DNA of 38,114 nucleotides from Pseudomonadota bacterium (GCA_021808405.1 JAKBBQ010000005.1:1-38114), one strand, 5' to 3'; counted from the stretch's first letter, positions 1 to 9,323 are shown. Notes: generated by a model not told the origin, from the letters alone. Program-made: numbers and translations.

Positions 1-198
1 CGGCAGCGGTAGCCGCCACAGCCGCCGACGCGCGCGCTGCCGCCGCCGGCGCCACGCCCGCCGCAACACGTGCCGCCACAGCGGGTGCAACCGCATCCGG
101 GCGCAGGCCCGCAGCCCGGCCAGGCGCAGCGCCAGGGCCCCGGTCCGCGCGAAGGGCGCGGGCCGGCGCGGCGCGACGGCGACAACCCCGGGCGCTGA
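1..198 (+). other. Gene-poor left edge, possible Pro/Arg-rich tail of an upstream protein
   Basis: No gene can be assigned here with confidence. Frame 1 reads as a proline-, glutamine- and arginine-rich tail that stops at TGA 196-198, the kind of low-complexity end seen on some secreted or envelope proteins. The same frame has a TAG at 10-12, so such a tail would have to start inside the window, and no convincing start is present. Frames 2 and 3 are also open but give only Ala/Arg low-complexity peptides, as expected from random high-GC DNA. Confidence 0.2.
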
Positions 199-232
199 CT
201 TGGGCGCCGCGGCCGGCGGCGGCGCGCGCTGC

Positions 233-1537
233 TCACGCCGGCTGCGCCGCCTCGGCCAGGCCCAGCCTGCGGCGGTCGGACTCGGGATGCATCAGCCAGG
301 CGCCGAGCAGGCCGCAGACCAGCACGAACACTCCGGCCATCACGAAGCCGCTGCGAAAGCCCGCGGCCGGGTTCGCCCCCAGATCGACCAGCCGTCCCAT
401 GATGATCGGCGCCAGCAGCCCGGCCACGGTCTGCACCGAATTCATGATCCCGAGCATCGCGCCGCGCTGCGGCATGGGCGTGATCTCGCCGATCAGCGTC
501 GCGCCGAGCGGGAAGATGATGCCGCAGATCGAGAACGCCAGGGTCACCATCGCGATCTCCGCCGCGGCCGACGAGAGCATCGGCATCAGCACCAGCGCGA
601 CGCCGCTGATCACCACGCACAGCCCGCCGAGACCTCCCCTGGCCAGCCGATTGGGAACTCCCAGCAGGGTCAGCTTCTGCGAAGCCAGGCTGATCGCCGG
701 ACCGAGCAGGATCTGCGCCAGAGCCGGCAGCGCGACGATCCAGCCGACCTGGGCCTGCTTGAACCCGGCTGCCTGGATCAGGTAGCCCGCCAGCCAGATG
801 ACGTTGAGGGTGAGCACCCAGTAGGCGGCGAAGCCCGCCAGGAAGACCCCGAGCGCGGTGCGGCTGAAAATCAGCCGCCGGTACGCGATCGATGCCGCGG
901 CGGCGCGTGCCGGCTGCGCCGCCACGGCCGCCGAGGCCTGGCCGGCCGCCCCCTCGCGGCCGATCGCCAGCCATGCGACGGTCCACGCCAGGCTGGCCAC
1001 GCCCAGCACCGCGAAGGCCGTGTGCCAGGTGTAGTGGACGATGATCAGCACGATCAGCGGGGCGATCACCCCGGCCCCGAAGGGCGCGCCGGTGATCACG
1101 ATGCTGGTCGGCCAGGCGCGGCGCTTGTCGTCGAACCACTTGTACACCGCGTGCAACGCGATCGGCAGCGCCGGCCCCTCGCCGAGCCCGAGCACGATGC
1201 GGCTGGCCAGCAAGGTCTGCAGCCCGACCATCCCGGCCATCGGCAGTTGCGCCAGCGCCCAGAGCACCGCCATCGCGGCCAGCACGGGCTTGGAGCGCAT
1301 GCGGTTGACCAGGAAGCCGCCGATGACCCCGGAGATCGGGAACAGCAGGAAGAAGGCGCTTCCCACGAGGCCGAACTGGGTGTGCGTCAGGTGCAGTTCA
1401 CGGATGATCGGCACCGCCGACAGCCCGATCACGGCCTTGTCGGCCCAGTTGATCAACATGAACGCGAACAGCAGCGCCACCACGGCCCAGCCGCGCCGGC
1501 GCCCGGCGTCTGCGATGCAATCCTGGATGTCTTTCAT
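233..1537 (-). CDS. MFS transporter, candidate urocanate/carboxylate permease
   Basis: 434-residue inner-membrane permease of the major facilitator superfamily, with about twelve hydrophobic segments. The first carries an 'INWADKAVIG' motif like those of anion:cation symporter (ACS) type MFS proteins, which usually carry organic anions. I chose the ATG at 1537, not the longer ORF start, because it has a GAGG Shine-Dalgarno and forms an ATGA overlap with the stop of the upstream gene. It is the last gene of a minus-strand arm headed by hutU, so coupled expression with urocanase is likely. I infer uptake of urocanate or a related imidazole acid from context only; the sequence does not fix the substrate. 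Confidence 0.85.
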   Translation of the reverse strand: MKDIQDCIADAGRRRGWAVVALLFAFMLINWADKAVIGLSAVPIIRELHLTHTQFGLVGSAFFLLFPISGVIGGFLVNRMRSKPVLAAMAVLWALAQLPMAGMVGLQTLLASRIVLGLGEGPALPIALHAVYKWFDDKRRAWPTSIVITGAPFGAGVIAPLIVLIIVHYTWHTAFAVLGVASLAWTVAWLAIGREGAAGQASAAVAAQPARAAAASIAYRRLIFSRTALGVFLAGFAAYWVLTLNVIWLAGYLIQAAGFKQAQVGWIVALPALAQILLGPAISLASQKLTLLGVPNRLARGGLGGLCVVISGVALVLMPMLSSAAAEIAMVTLAFSICGIIFPLGATLIGEITPMPQRGAMLGIMNSVQTVAGLLAPIIMGRLVDLGANPAAGFRSGFVMAGVFVLVCGLLGAWLMHPESDRRRLGLAEAAQPA

Positions 1538-2538
1538 GCGAACCTCAAGGTTTGACCGATGCCCAGCTTCGCCGCCTTTTCCAGCATCGCGTGGCCGAGC
1601 GCGATGTCGCTCGAGCTGAGGCCACGGTGCCAGAACAGGATGGTTTCGTCGTCGCTCTCGCGGCCGCGCTTGCGGCCGGCGACGATCTGGCCGAGCTCGG
1701 CGTGCAGGTTGTGCTCGGTCAGCTTGCCCTCGTCGACATGGCGCCGCAGCGCGCCGAAGGGCAGGCCCTTGCGGCACTGGCTCCAGTCGTCGACGACGAC
1801 CTTGCTCATGATGTCGGTCAGCGACAGCTCCACCGCGCTCATGGTTCCGTAGGGGATCACCAGCGCGCCCTTGTCGATCCACGCGGTGCGCAGCAGCGGT
1901 TGCGGCTCGGGCAGTCGCGAGGCCTCGACCACGATGTCGCAGCCCCTGACGCAGCTCTCCCAGTCCTCGGTCACCTTCACCGGTTTGCCCAGGTCCCGCG
2001 AAAGCCGCCGGGCGAAGGCTTCGCGGCTTTCCTTCCTGCGGGAATGCACGCGGATCTCGTCGAAGTCGAACAGGTGGTCGAGCAGGCGCACGTTCCAGTA
2101 GGAGGTGCCGCGCGCTCCGATGTGCCCGAGCACCTTGCTGCGGCTCCTCGCCAGGTGCTTGGCGCCCAGCGCAGTCATCGCGCCGGTTCGCATGTCGGTG
2201 ATCGAGGTCGCGTCGAGGAAGGCCCTGGGCGCTCCGGTCTGCGGGTCGAGCAGCACCAGGGTCGCGAGCTCCGAGGGCAGGCCGTGCCGGTAGTTGTCGA
2301 CGAAGTCGCCCACCACCTTGACCCCCGCCAGGCCCAGGGGCTTGACGTAGCCGCGCAGGATGTTGAAGTGCCCCTTGCTGGAGTCCTCCGGAACCAGGTG
2401 GACGCGCGGCTCGATCACCGTCTCGCCCTGGCCCTGGGCCTGCAGGGCCTGCTCGACGGCGCCCAGGATCTCCCCGTCGTCCAGCGCCAGGCGCTCGACG
2501 TCGGGACCGTTCAGGTACGTGAAGTGGATGGGGTTCAT
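1534..2538 (-). CDS. Ornithine cyclodeaminase / mu-crystallin family protein
   Basis: 334-residue soluble protein of the OCD/mu-crystallin family, NAD(P)-dependent enzymes that act on amino or imino acids (ornithine cyclodeaminase, alanine dehydrogenase, ketimine reductases). Visible family features include the 'DATSITDMRTGA' segment, the Rossmann glycine stretch 'GHIGARGTSYWN' (about residues 140-150) and a 'DIVVEA' strand. The ATG at 2538 has an AGGAGAG ribosome site. It sits 91 bp downstream of hutU and overlaps the MFS start by ATGA. The family is not a standard part of the hut pathway and the substrate is unknown; it could handle a side product or another amino acid entering with urocanate. 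Confidence 0.8.
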   Translation of the reverse strand: MNPIHFTYLNGPDVERLALDDGEILGAVEQALQAQGQGETVIEPRVHLVPEDSSKGHFNILRGYVKPLGLAGVKVVGDFVDNYRHGLPSELATLVLLDPQTGAPRAFLDATSITDMRTGAMTALGAKHLARSRSKVLGHIGARGTSYWNVRLLDHLFDFDEIRVHSRRKESREAFARRLSRDLGKPVKVTEDWESCVRGCDIVVEASRLPEPQPLLRTAWIDKGALVIPYGTMSAVELSLTDIMSKVVVDDWSQCRKGLPFGALRRHVDEGKLTEHNLHAELGQIVAGRKRGRESDDETILFWHRGLSSSDIALGHAMLEKAAKLGIGQTLRFA

Positions 2539-2629
2539 CGTCGGCGACTCTCCTGGTCGATGCGCGGGCCTGGGCCCCGGGGGTACTGCCGGAGCCGGCG
2601 ACCGGCGCGGCCGTCTTGCGCGGCGGGGC

Positions 2630-4336
2630 TCATGCCGGTCCCGCCATCGGAAGGTGCAATGCGCATTCGCGCGCGCAGGCCAGCGCGTCGGCATAGCCCG
2701 CGTCGGCGTGGCGCATCACCCCGGTGCCGGGGTCGTTCCACAACACCCGTTCGATGCGCCTGGCCGCCGCGTCGGTTCCGTCGCACACGATGACCACCCC
2801 GGCGTGCTGGGAATAGCCCATTCCGACCCCGCCACCGTGATGCAACGACACCCAGGTGGCGCCGCCGGCGGTGTTGAGCAGCGCATTGAGCAACGGCCAG
2901 TCCGACACCGCGTCGCTGCCGTCGCGCATCGCCTCGGTCTCGCGATTGGGCGACGCCACCGAACCGCTGTCCAGGTGGTCGCGACCGATGACCACCGGCG
3001 CCTGCAGCTCGCCCGACCGGACCATCTCGTTGAAGGCCAGGCCGGCCCGGTGCCGCTCGCCCAGGCCGAGCCAGCAGATGCGGGCGGGAAGTCCCTGGAA
3101 GGCGATGCGCTGGCGCGCCAGGTCCAGCCAGCGATGCAACCGCAAGTCCTCGGGGAACAGCTCCTTGAGCTTGGCGTCGGTCTTGTGGATGTCCTGCGGG
3201 TCGCCGGATAGAGCGACCCAGCGGAACGGCCCCTTGCCGCGGCAGAACAGCGGCCGGATGTAGGCCGGGACGAAGCCGGGGAACGCGAAGGCGTTGTCGA
3301 CTCCGCGGTCGAAGGCCACCTGGCGGATGTTGTTGCCGTAGTCGAAGGTCGGCACTCCCATGGCCTGGAAGTCGAGCATCGCCCGCACGTGGGCCGCGCA
3401 GCTGTCGGCGGCCGCAGCGCTCAATCGTGCCTGCCCTTCGACATCGGCCTGCGCCGCCTTCCAGCGCTCGACCGACCAGCCGACCGGCAGATAGCCGTGG
3501 ACCAGGTCGTGCGCCGAGGTCTGGTCGGTCAACAGGTGGGGCTTGAGTCCTCCGGCGCGGGCGCGTCGCACCAGTTCGGGAAGGACCTCGGCGGCGTTTC
3601 CCAGCAAGCCCACCGACACGGCCCGGCCGTCTCCGGTGTAGCGGGCGATGCGCGCCAGCGCATCGTCGAGGTCGCGCGCCTGCTCGTCGAGGTAGCGCGA
3701 GCGCAGGCGGAAGTCGATGCGGCTTTGCTGGCACTCGATGTTCAGCGATGCCGCGCCGGCGAAACTCGCGGCCAGCGGCTGCGCCCCGCCCATGCCGCCC
3801 AGGCCGGCGGTGAGGATCCAGCGACCGGCCAGATCGCCCGCGTAGTGCTGGCGAGCGGCCTCGACGAAGGTTTCGTAGGTACCCTGGACGATTCCCTGGC
3901 TGGCGATGTAGATCCATGAGCCGGCCGTCATCTGCCCGAACATCATCAGGCCTTTGCGGTCGAGTTCCTGGAAGTGCTCCCAGGTGGCCCATTTCGGCAC
4001 CAGGTTGGAGTTGGCGATGAGCACCCGCGGCGCGTCGACATGGGTGCGAAACACCCCCACGGGCTTGCCCGACTGGACCAGCAGGGTCTCGTCGTCGTGG
4101 AGCGCGCGCAATTCGCGCAGGATGGCATCGAAGCACTGCCAGTCGCGGGCGGCCTTGCCTATGCCCCCGTACACGACCAGGGACTGCGGATCCTCGGCGA
4201 CCTCGGGATCCAGGTTGTTCTGGATCATGCGGTAGGCCGCCTCGATCAGCCAGTTGCGGCAGGACAGCCGGGTGCCGCGGGGCGCGCGCACCACGCGCGG
4301 CTGGCTCGGCGAGGGGGTGGAAGACTTCTCGGACAC
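2630..4336 (-). CDS. hutU: Urocanate hydratase (urocanase) HutU
   Basis: 568-residue cytosolic enzyme, close to the usual ~557. It hydrates urocanate to imidazolonepropionate using tightly bound NAD+. The family signature '[12 protein letters not shown]' is present, with the catalytic cysteine at about residue 421. The NAD-binding glycine segment '[12 protein letters not shown]' (about 176-187) and '[13 protein letters not shown]' are also intact. The start is GTG, preceded by GAAGG at good spacing; the nearby ATG at 4341 is out of frame. It is transcribed divergently from hutC and heads the arm that continues with the OCD-family gene and the MFS gene. A HutC-type palindrome lies about 40 bp upstream, so repression by HutC and induction by urocanate are expected from the family. 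Confidence 0.97.
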   Translation of the reverse strand: MSEKSSTPSPSQPRVVRAPRGTRLSCRNWLIEAAYRMIQNNLDPEVAEDPQSLVVYGGIGKAARDWQCFDAILRELRALHDDETLLVQSGKPVGVFRTHVDAPRVLIANSNLVPKWATWEHFQELDRKGLMMFGQMTAGSWIYIASQGIVQGTYETFVEAARQHYAGDLAGRWILTAGLGGMGGAQPLAASFAGAASLNIECQQSRIDFRLRSRYLDEQARDLDDALARIARYTGDGRAVSVGLLGNAAEVLPELVRRARAGGLKPHLLTDQTSAHDLVHGYLPVGWSVERWKAAQADVEGQARLSAAAADSCAAHVRAMLDFQAMGVPTFDYGNNIRQVAFDRGVDNAFAFPGFVPAYIRPLFCRGKGPFRWVALSGDPQDIHKTDAKLKELFPEDLRLHRWLDLARQRIAFQGLPARICWLGLGERHRAGLAFNEMVRSGELQAPVVIGRDHLDSGSVASPNRETEAMRDGSDAVSDWPLLNALLNTAGGATWVSLHHGGGVGMGYSQHAGVVIVCDGTDAAARRIERVLWNDPGTGVMRHADAGYADALACARECALHLPMAGPA

Positions 4337-4372
4337 GGCATGCCTTCGGCAGATGATCGAACCCGAACTCTA

Positions 4373-4386
4373 CTTGTCTAGTCATG
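4373..4386. promoter_or_regulatory. Putative HutC operator, hutU-proximal
   Basis: CTTGTCTAGTCATG matches the symmetric 14-mer CTTGTCTAGACAAG at 12 of 14 positions, centred on CTAG. It lies 36 bp upstream of the hutU GTG. A second site with the same core lies 72 bp away next to hutC. The pairing and position in the divergent region argue for operators of the GntR/HutC repressor; this is inference from symmetry. Confidence 0.6.
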
Positions 4387-4444
4387 CCTACGCAACCCGT
4401 TCGACACCCGGGATTACCCGTGTTTTCGCAGGCTTCGCCCGCTA

Positions 4445-4458
4445 CTTGGCTAGACAGG
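4445..4458. promoter_or_regulatory. Putative HutC operator, hutC-proximal
   Basis: CTTGGCTAGACAGG also matches CTTGTCTAGACAAG at 12 of 14 positions, with the same central CTAG. It lies 22 bp upstream of the hutC ATG, where a bound repressor would cover the promoter or the start of the transcript, giving autorepression of hutCDIGF. Confidence 0.6.
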
Positions 4459-4480
4459 CGAATACCAGTAGCATCGCCGC

Positions 4481-5221
4481 ATGACAAACCCAGCGAACAC
4501 GCCTGCCGCGCGCCCCCCCGCGGCCATGGCTCCCTACCAACGGGTCAAGCAGTACCTGAAGTCCGGCTTGGAGCACGGGCGCTGGAAGCCCGGCTCGCTG
4601 ATGCCCTCCGAATCCGACCTCGTCGCCCAGTTCGGGATCAGTCGCATGACGGTCAGCCGCGCGCTGCGCGAGCTGCAGAACGAAGGCCTGGTCGAGCGGG
4701 TGCAGGGCGTCGGCACCTTCGCAGCGCAACTGCACAAGCTGTCGGCGACCCTTTCCATACGCGACATGCGCGAGCATGTCGAGTCGCGCGGCCTGCGCTA
4801 CCGCATGGACATGCAGCTGCTGCGCGAGGAGACTGCGCCGCCGCTGGTGGCGCAGCGCTTCGGGATCGAGCCGGGCTCCCGGGTGTTCCATTCGCTGGCG
4901 GTGCACTTCGAGGACGGCGTGCCGCTGCAATGCGAGGACCGCTGGGTCCATCCCGCCGCTGCGCCGCAGTACCTGTCGGCCGACTTCTCGGTGGCGACCC
5001 CGACCCAGTACCTGCTCGAGGTGGCGCCGACCTGGGAGGCCTCCTACACGATCGAGGCCGCGATGCCCAGCCGCCAGGAAGCCAGGCTGCTGAAGATCGA
5101 CGCCTCCGAGCCTTGCCTGGTGATCACCCGCTCCACGGTCAGCCGCGGCATTGCGGTGACCCTGGTGCGCCTGGTGCATCCGGGCAGCCGCTACCTGCTC
5201 GAAGGGCGCTTCTCGCCTTGA
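4481..5221 (+). CDS. hutC: Histidine utilisation repressor HutC (GntR family)
   Basis: 246-residue GntR/HutC-family repressor. The N-terminal winged helix-turn-helix (about residues 17-85) includes 'LMPSESDLVAQFGISRMTVSRAL', split here by its turn, and 'GLVERVQGVGTF'. The C-terminal UTRA-type effector domain (about 90-240) includes 'VHFEDGVPLQCEDRWV' and 'YTIEAAMPS'. In characterised HutC proteins urocanate releases the repressor. It lies between the two hut arms and its stop overlaps the TTG start of hutD. The two CTAG-centred palindromes upstream are its likely operators. Confidence 0.95.
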   Translation: MTNPANTPAARPPAAMAPYQRVKQYLKSGLEHGRWKPGSLMPSESDLVAQFGISRMTVSRALRELQNEGLVERVQGVGTFAAQLHKLSATLSIRDMREHVESRGLRYRMDMQLLREETAPPLVAQRFGIEPGSRVFHSLAVHFEDGVPLQCEDRWVHPAAAPQYLSADFSVATPTQYLLEVAPTWEASYTIEAAMPSRQEARLLKIDASEPCLVITRSTVSRGIAVTLVRLVHPGSRYLLEGRFSP

Positions 5222-5802
5222 ATCCGTTGCTCGTCGAATGCGATGGCGTCGCCCCCCAGCGCTGGCGCAACGCCGGCGGGCTGACCCGCGAACTGCTGGC
5301 CTGGCCGTCCGGCGCGGCGTGGCGATACCGCGTCAGCGTCGCCGACATCGAGCGCGACGCGGCGTTCTCCACCTATCCCGGAGTCACCCGCTGGTTCGCG
5401 GTGATCGAGGGCAGCGGCGTCGAGCTGGATATCGATGGAGCCCGGCGGCGGGTGTCGGCCGCCTGCGCGCCCTTGCGCTTCGCGGGCGACGCGCCGGTGT
5501 CGTGCCGGCTGCTCGACGGACCCACGCGCGACCTGAACCTCATGCTGCGCGACAGCGGCGGCATGATGCGGGCCGCGCGCGACGGCAGCGCGTGGGTGCC
5601 GCCCGCCGGCGGCTGCGGCCTGTTCGCCACCCGCGCGGGGCGCTGCCGGTGGAGCAGCGGGCCAACCGGCGGCGACGCATTCGCCGACCTGCCGCGACTG
5701 GCCCTGCTGTGGTTCGAGCGCGCGCCGCGCCAGCTGCGCTTCGAATGCGCGGCCCCCCCGGCCGATGTGGTCGGCTGGTGGCTGGCGGCCCATCCCCGAT
5801 GA
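5218..5802 (+). CDS. hutD: HutD family protein
   Basis: About 194-residue HutD protein (cupin-like fold), conserved in proteobacterial hut loci and thought to limit or tune pathway flux rather than catalyse a step. The hallmark '[16 protein letters not shown]' is at the N-terminus, followed by '[16 protein letters not shown]' and 'RDLNLMLR'. The ORF track shows it only inside a 472-aa frame that runs back through hutC. I chose TTG 5218 because it overlaps the hutC stop (TTGA), keeps the family's normal N-terminal length and has GAAGGG about 11 bp upstream. The next gene, hutI, starts 7 bp downstream. The start codon is the least certain part. Confidence 0.85.
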   Translation: MNPLLVECDGVAPQRWRNAGGLTRELLAWPSGAAWRYRVSVADIERDAAFSTYPGVTRWFAVIEGSGVELDIDGARRRVSAACAPLRFAGDAPVSCRLLDGPTRDLNLMLRDSGGMMRAARDGSAWVPPAGGCGLFATRAGRCRWSSGPTGGDAFADLPRLALLWFERAPRQLRFECAAPPADVVGWWLAAHPR

Positions 5803-5809
5803 CCCCGCC

Positions 5810-7009
5810 ATGTTGACTCTGTACCGCGACGCCCGCCTGTGCACCCTCGCCGGCCCGACGGGCTGGGGACTCGTCGAGGACGGCGCGATGCTGGTCGACG
5901 GCGGCACGCTGCGCTGGCTGGGACCGGCGGCGGCGCTTCCCGCCGGGCTGGCGGTGGAGCGCGAACACCGCCTGGGCGGTGCGCTGGTCACCCCGGGCCT
6001 GGTCGACTGCCACACCCACCTGGTCTACGCCGGCCAGCGCGCCGACGAGTTCGAGCAGCGCCTGCAGGGCGCCAGCTACGCGGCGATCGCCGGCGCCGGC
6101 GGCGGCATCGCGGCGACGGTGCGCGCCACCCGCGCGGCCAGCGAGAACGACCTGCTCGCCGCCGCCCGCCTGCGCGCCCTCGCGCTGCTGCGGCGCGGAG
6201 TCACCACGCTGGAGATCAAGTCGGGCTACGGGCTGGACCTCGAGCACGAGGCGCGCTGCCTGCGCGTGGCGCGGCGCATCGGCGAGCTGCTGCCGCTGAG
6301 CGTGCGCTGCACCTGCCTGTCGGCGCATACCCTGCCGCCCGAATACTCCGGCCGCGCCGACGACTACATCGCGGCCGTCTGCTCGTGGCTGCCGCAGCTG
6401 GCCGGCGAAGGGCTGGTCGACGCGGTCGATGCCTTTTGCGAACACATCGCCTTCGATGCGGCACAGGTCGGCCGGGTGTTCGACGCGGCGCGCGCCGCCG
6501 GACTGCCGGTGAAGCTGCACGCCGAGCAGCTCAGCGACCAGGGCGGCGCGCAGCTGGCGGCGCGCCATGGCGCGCTGTCCTGCGACCACCTGGAGCATCT
6601 CGGCCCTCGAGGCGTCGCGGCGATGGCGGCCGCCGGCAGCGTCGCGGTGCTGCTGCCCGGGGCCTTCTACTTCCTGCGCGAGACGCGGCTGCCGCCGGTG
6701 CGGGCGCTGCGCGAGGCCGGCGTGGCCATCGCGCTGGCCACCGACCACAACCCTGGCACGTCGCCGACCCTCGACCCCCTGCTGATGCTCAACATGGGGT
6801 GCACGCTGTTTCGCCTGACCCCCGAGGAGGCGGTGCGGGGCATGACCGTGCACGGCGCCGCCGCGCTGGGCCTGCGCGACCGCGGGCGCCTGTGCGCCGG
6901 CCAGCGCGCCGACTTCGTCGCCTGGCCGCTGGGTCATCCGAACGAACTGTGCTACTGGATCGGCCAGCAACCCGCCTGCCGGGTGTACGTGGCCGGCGAG
7001 GAGGTGTGA
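5810..7009 (+). CDS. hutI: Imidazolonepropionase HutI
   Basis: 399-residue amidohydrolase that opens imidazolone-5-propionate to N-formimidoyl-L-glutamate, the step after urocanase. Metal-binding residues of the superfamily are visible: '[11 protein letters not shown]' (HxH near residues 68-70), '[12 protein letters not shown]' and '[10 protein letters not shown]', the last carrying the catalytic Asp. '[10 protein letters not shown]' is also characteristic of HutI. I chose the ATG at 5810 over the longer ORF start because it trims the extension lying inside hutD and gives the normal family length. It lies 7 bp after hutD and 2 bp before hutG. Confidence 0.96.
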   Translation: MLTLYRDARLCTLAGPTGWGLVEDGAMLVDGGTLRWLGPAAALPAGLAVEREHRLGGALVTPGLVDCHTHLVYAGQRADEFEQRLQGASYAAIAGAGGGIAATVRATRAASENDLLAAARLRALALLRRGVTTLEIKSGYGLDLEHEARCLRVARRIGELLPLSVRCTCLSAHTLPPEYSGRADDYIAAVCSWLPQLAGEGLVDAVDAFCEHIAFDAAQVGRVFDAARAAGLPVKLHAEQLSDQGGAQLAARHGALSCDHLEHLGPRGVAAMAAAGSVAVLLPGAFYFLRETRLPPVRALREAGVAIALATDHNPGTSPTLDPLLMLNMGCTLFRLTPEEAVRGMTVHGAAALGLRDRGRLCAGQRADFVAWPLGHPNELCYWIGQQPACRVYVAGEEV

Positions 7010-7011
7010 GC

Positions 7012-7824
7012 ATGCAGGACGATTCACCGTACAGGCTGCAGCGCGGCAGCGCCCCGCTGCTGGTCAGCGTGCCCCACGCGGGCACGCGGATCCCCGACGA
7101 CCTGCGGCAGCGCCTGCGGCCGCAGGCGCTGCAGGTCGAGGACACCGACTGGCACCTCGAGGCCATCTACGGCTTCGTGCTGGAGGCCGGCTGCAGCCTG
7201 CTCGTCCCGCGGCTGTCGCGCTATGTCGTCGACCTCAACCGGCCGCCGCAGGACACCCCGATGTACCCGGGCGCCAACAACACCGGCGTGTGCCCGACCC
7301 GCGCCTTCAGCGGCGAGGCGCTGTACCGCGACGGCCAGGAGCCCGACGCCGCCGAGGTCGCGCAGCGCCTGGCGCGCTACTGGCAGCCCTACCACGACGC
7401 TCTCGAGGGCGAGCTCCGGCGCCTGCAGGCCTTGCACGGATACGCGCTGCTGTGGGATGGCCACAGCATCCGCTCGCGGCTGCCATGGCTGTTCGACGGC
7501 GTGCTGCCCGACCTCAACCTGGGCACCGCGGACACCGGCAGCTGTGCCCCGGAGCTGCGGCGGAGGCTGGCCTCCGAACTGGCGGCGCACAGCGGATTCA
7601 CCCACGCGGTCGACGGACGCTTCAAGGGCGGCTACATCACCCGCCACTACGGGCGCCCTCGACAGGGCTGGCATGCCGTGCAGCTGGAAATGTGCTTTTC
7701 CACCTACATGCGGGAGACCGCGCCGTGGCGCATCGACGATGCGCGCCGCGACAGGCTGCTGCCGCTGCTGCGCCGGCTCATCGGCACCATGCTCGACTGG
7801 AGACCCGATGGCAGCGCCGCCTGA
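7012..7824 (+). CDS. hutG: N-formylglutamate deformylase HutG
   Basis: 270-residue N-formylglutamate amidohydrolase family enzyme, releasing formate and L-glutamate in the last step of the five-step route. Characteristic segments are 'LLVSVPHAGTRIP' (metal-ligand His), 'DTDWHLE', 'DLNRPP', 'LLWDGHSIRS' and 'QLEMCFSTYM'. The ATG at 7012 follows a strong GGAGGTG site inside the 3' end of hutI. The ORF track hides it within a 661-aa frame spanning hutI. Its 3' end overlaps hutF by 17 bp, which suggests coupled translation. Confidence 0.95.
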   Translation: MQDDSPYRLQRGSAPLLVSVPHAGTRIPDDLRQRLRPQALQVEDTDWHLEAIYGFVLEAGCSLLVPRLSRYVVDLNRPPQDTPMYPGANNTGVCPTRAFSGEALYRDGQEPDAAEVAQRLARYWQPYHDALEGELRRLQALHGYALLWDGHSIRSRLPWLFDGVLPDLNLGTADTGSCAPELRRRLASELAAHSGFTHAVDGRFKGGYITRHYGRPRQGWHAVQLEMCFSTYMRETAPWRIDDARRDRLLPLLRRLIGTMLDWRPDGSAA

Positions 7825-9208
7825 GGCCGATCGCCTGCTGTGGACGCCGCGCGCCTGGCTGCCCGAAGGCTGGCGCAGCGACGTGCTGCTGCGCATCGAC
7901 GAGCAGGGGCACTGGGCGCAGGTGACCCCGCAGGTCGCGACCCCGCCCGGCACCGTGCTGCGCCTGCCGGGCGCGCTGCTGCCCGGCCTGGTGGACGCCC
8001 ACAGCCATGCCTTCCAGCGCGCCTTCGCGGGCCTGGCCGAGCAGCGCAGCGCCGCGAGCGACACCTTCTGGTCCTGGCGCGACCGCATGTACCAGGCGGC
8101 GCTGCGCATCACCCCGGAGCAGTTGCGCGCGGTCGCCGCGATGCTGTTCGTCGAACTCCTGCAGGGGGGATACACCCATGTGTGCGAGTTCCACTACCTG
8201 CACCACGACCCGCAGGGGCGCCGCTACGCGGACTCGCTGGAGATGAGCCTGGCGCTGGCCGACGCGGCGCAGGAGGTGGGTATCGGCCTGACCATCCTGC
8301 CCGCGCTGTATCAGCGCGCCGGCTTTGCCCAGCCCGCCTTGCGCGACGACCAGCGGCGCTTCGCCGGCAGCGCGGCCAGCGTGTGGGACGCGGCGCAGGC
8401 CCTGCGGGCGCGGGGCCACCCGCTGCTGCGGGCCGGCCTGGCCATCCATTCGCTGCGCGCGGCGACCTCCGAGGCCATCGTCGCGCTGGCGCGGGCGGCC
8501 CGCTCGTTCGACGGGCCGATCCACATCCACGTCAGCGAGCAGACCGCGGAGGTCGACGAATGCGTCGGCGCGACCGGCCTGCGCCCGATCGCCTGGCTGG
8601 CGCGGCAAGGCCTGCTCGATAGGCGCTGGCAGCTCGTGCACGCCACCCATGCCGCGCCCGACGAAATCGACGCGGTCGCGGCCAGCGGCGCCGGAATCGT
8701 GCTGTGTCCGACCACCGAAGCCAATCTCGGCGACGGCCTGCCCGATCTGCCGCGCATGCTGGAGCGCGACATTCCCCTGACCATCGGCTCGGACAGCCAG
8801 GTCAACCGCGACTGGCGCGAGGAACTGCGCTGGCTGGACTATGGCCAGCGTCTGCTGCGCCGCGAACGCAACACCAGCGCCGACCCCCTGCGCCGGCAGT
8901 ACTCCACCGCGGCGCGCCTGTGGTCGCGCGTGCAGGCCGGCGGCGCGCGCAGCGCCGGGCTGCCGCACTGGGGACTGTGCGCCGGCGCCCGGGCCGACGC
9001 GCTGGTGCTCGACGAGCAGGCGACGCACCTGCTCGGAATCGCCCCGTCCGACACCCTCGACGCCCTGGTGTTCTCCAGCCCCGGGGCCGCCTGGCGCGAC
9101 GTGCTGGTCGGCGGGCGCTGGGCGCTGCGCGACGGCAGCCACCGGCGATCCGCGGAGATCGCCCGGCGCTTCGAGGAGACCATGCGCGCGCTCTGGCAAC
9201 CAGCCTGA
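7808..9208 (+). CDS. hutF: Formimidoylglutamate deiminase HutF
   Basis: 466-residue amidohydrolase converting N-formimidoyl-glutamate to N-formyl-glutamate plus ammonia, the substrate of HutG. With HutG it marks the Pseudomonas-type five-step pathway, as opposed to direct release of formamide. Metal-binding motifs are 'VDAHSHAFQRAF' near the N-terminus, 'IHIHVSEQTAEV' and 'TIGSDSQVNRDW'. The ATG at 7808 has GGAG upstream and lies inside the end of hutG, which gives the usual family length. It is the last gene of the hutCDIGF arm; a GC-rich hairpin follows the stop. Confidence 0.95.
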   Translation: MAAPPEADRLLWTPRAWLPEGWRSDVLLRIDEQGHWAQVTPQVATPPGTVLRLPGALLPGLVDAHSHAFQRAFAGLAEQRSAASDTFWSWRDRMYQAALRITPEQLRAVAAMLFVELLQGGYTHVCEFHYLHHDPQGRRYADSLEMSLALADAAQEVGIGLTILPALYQRAGFAQPALRDDQRRFAGSAASVWDAAQALRARGHPLLRAGLAIHSLRAATSEAIVALARAARSFDGPIHIHVSEQTAEVDECVGATGLRPIAWLARQGLLDRRWQLVHATHAAPDEIDAVAASGAGIVLCPTTEANLGDGLPDLPRMLERDIPLTIGSDSQVNRDWREELRWLDYGQRLLRRERNTSADPLRRQYSTAARLWSRVQAGGARSAGLPHWGLCAGARADALVLDEQATHLLGIAPSDTLDALVFSSPGAAWRDVLVGGRWALRDGSHRRSAEIARRFEETMRALWQPA

Positions 9209-9218
9209 GCGCAGCCTC

Positions 9219-9244
9219 CCGGGCGGCGCGGCAGCCGTGCCCGG
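9219..9244 (+). terminator. GC-rich hairpin after hutF
   Basis: CCGGGC (9219-9224) can pair with GCCCGG (9239-9244) across a 14-base loop, 10 bp after the hutF stop and before the next operon's operator. There is no T tract, so it is only a terminator candidate. Confidence 0.3.
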
Positions 9245-9256
9245 TCGCCCGCTTTA

Positions 9257-9274
9257 CAAGCAAACGACTGCTTG
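9257..9274. promoter_or_regulatory. Palindromic operator for the TetR-led operon
   Basis: CAAGCAAACGACTGCTTG has perfect 6-bp arms CAAGCA/TGCTTG around a 6-bp centre, matching at 14 of 18 positions overall. It lies 50 bp upstream of the tetR start, in the only intergenic space of the operon. Its size and symmetry fit a TetR-family operator, so autoregulation is likely. Confidence 0.55.
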
Positions 9275-9323
9275 CTAAAGTGGCCTCGAACTCCCGCTCG
9301 GGAGCCCAGGCCCCGGAGGCAAC

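Noticed and set aside
2535-4487. 650-residue minus ORF overlapping hutU
   Set aside because: Different frame from the clear urocanase; translation is basic and repetitive, without motifs.
4481-5802. A single 472-residue protein across hutC and hutD
   Set aside because: The first half of that frame is out of frame with the clear HutC protein; only the HutD part after 5218 shows family motifs.
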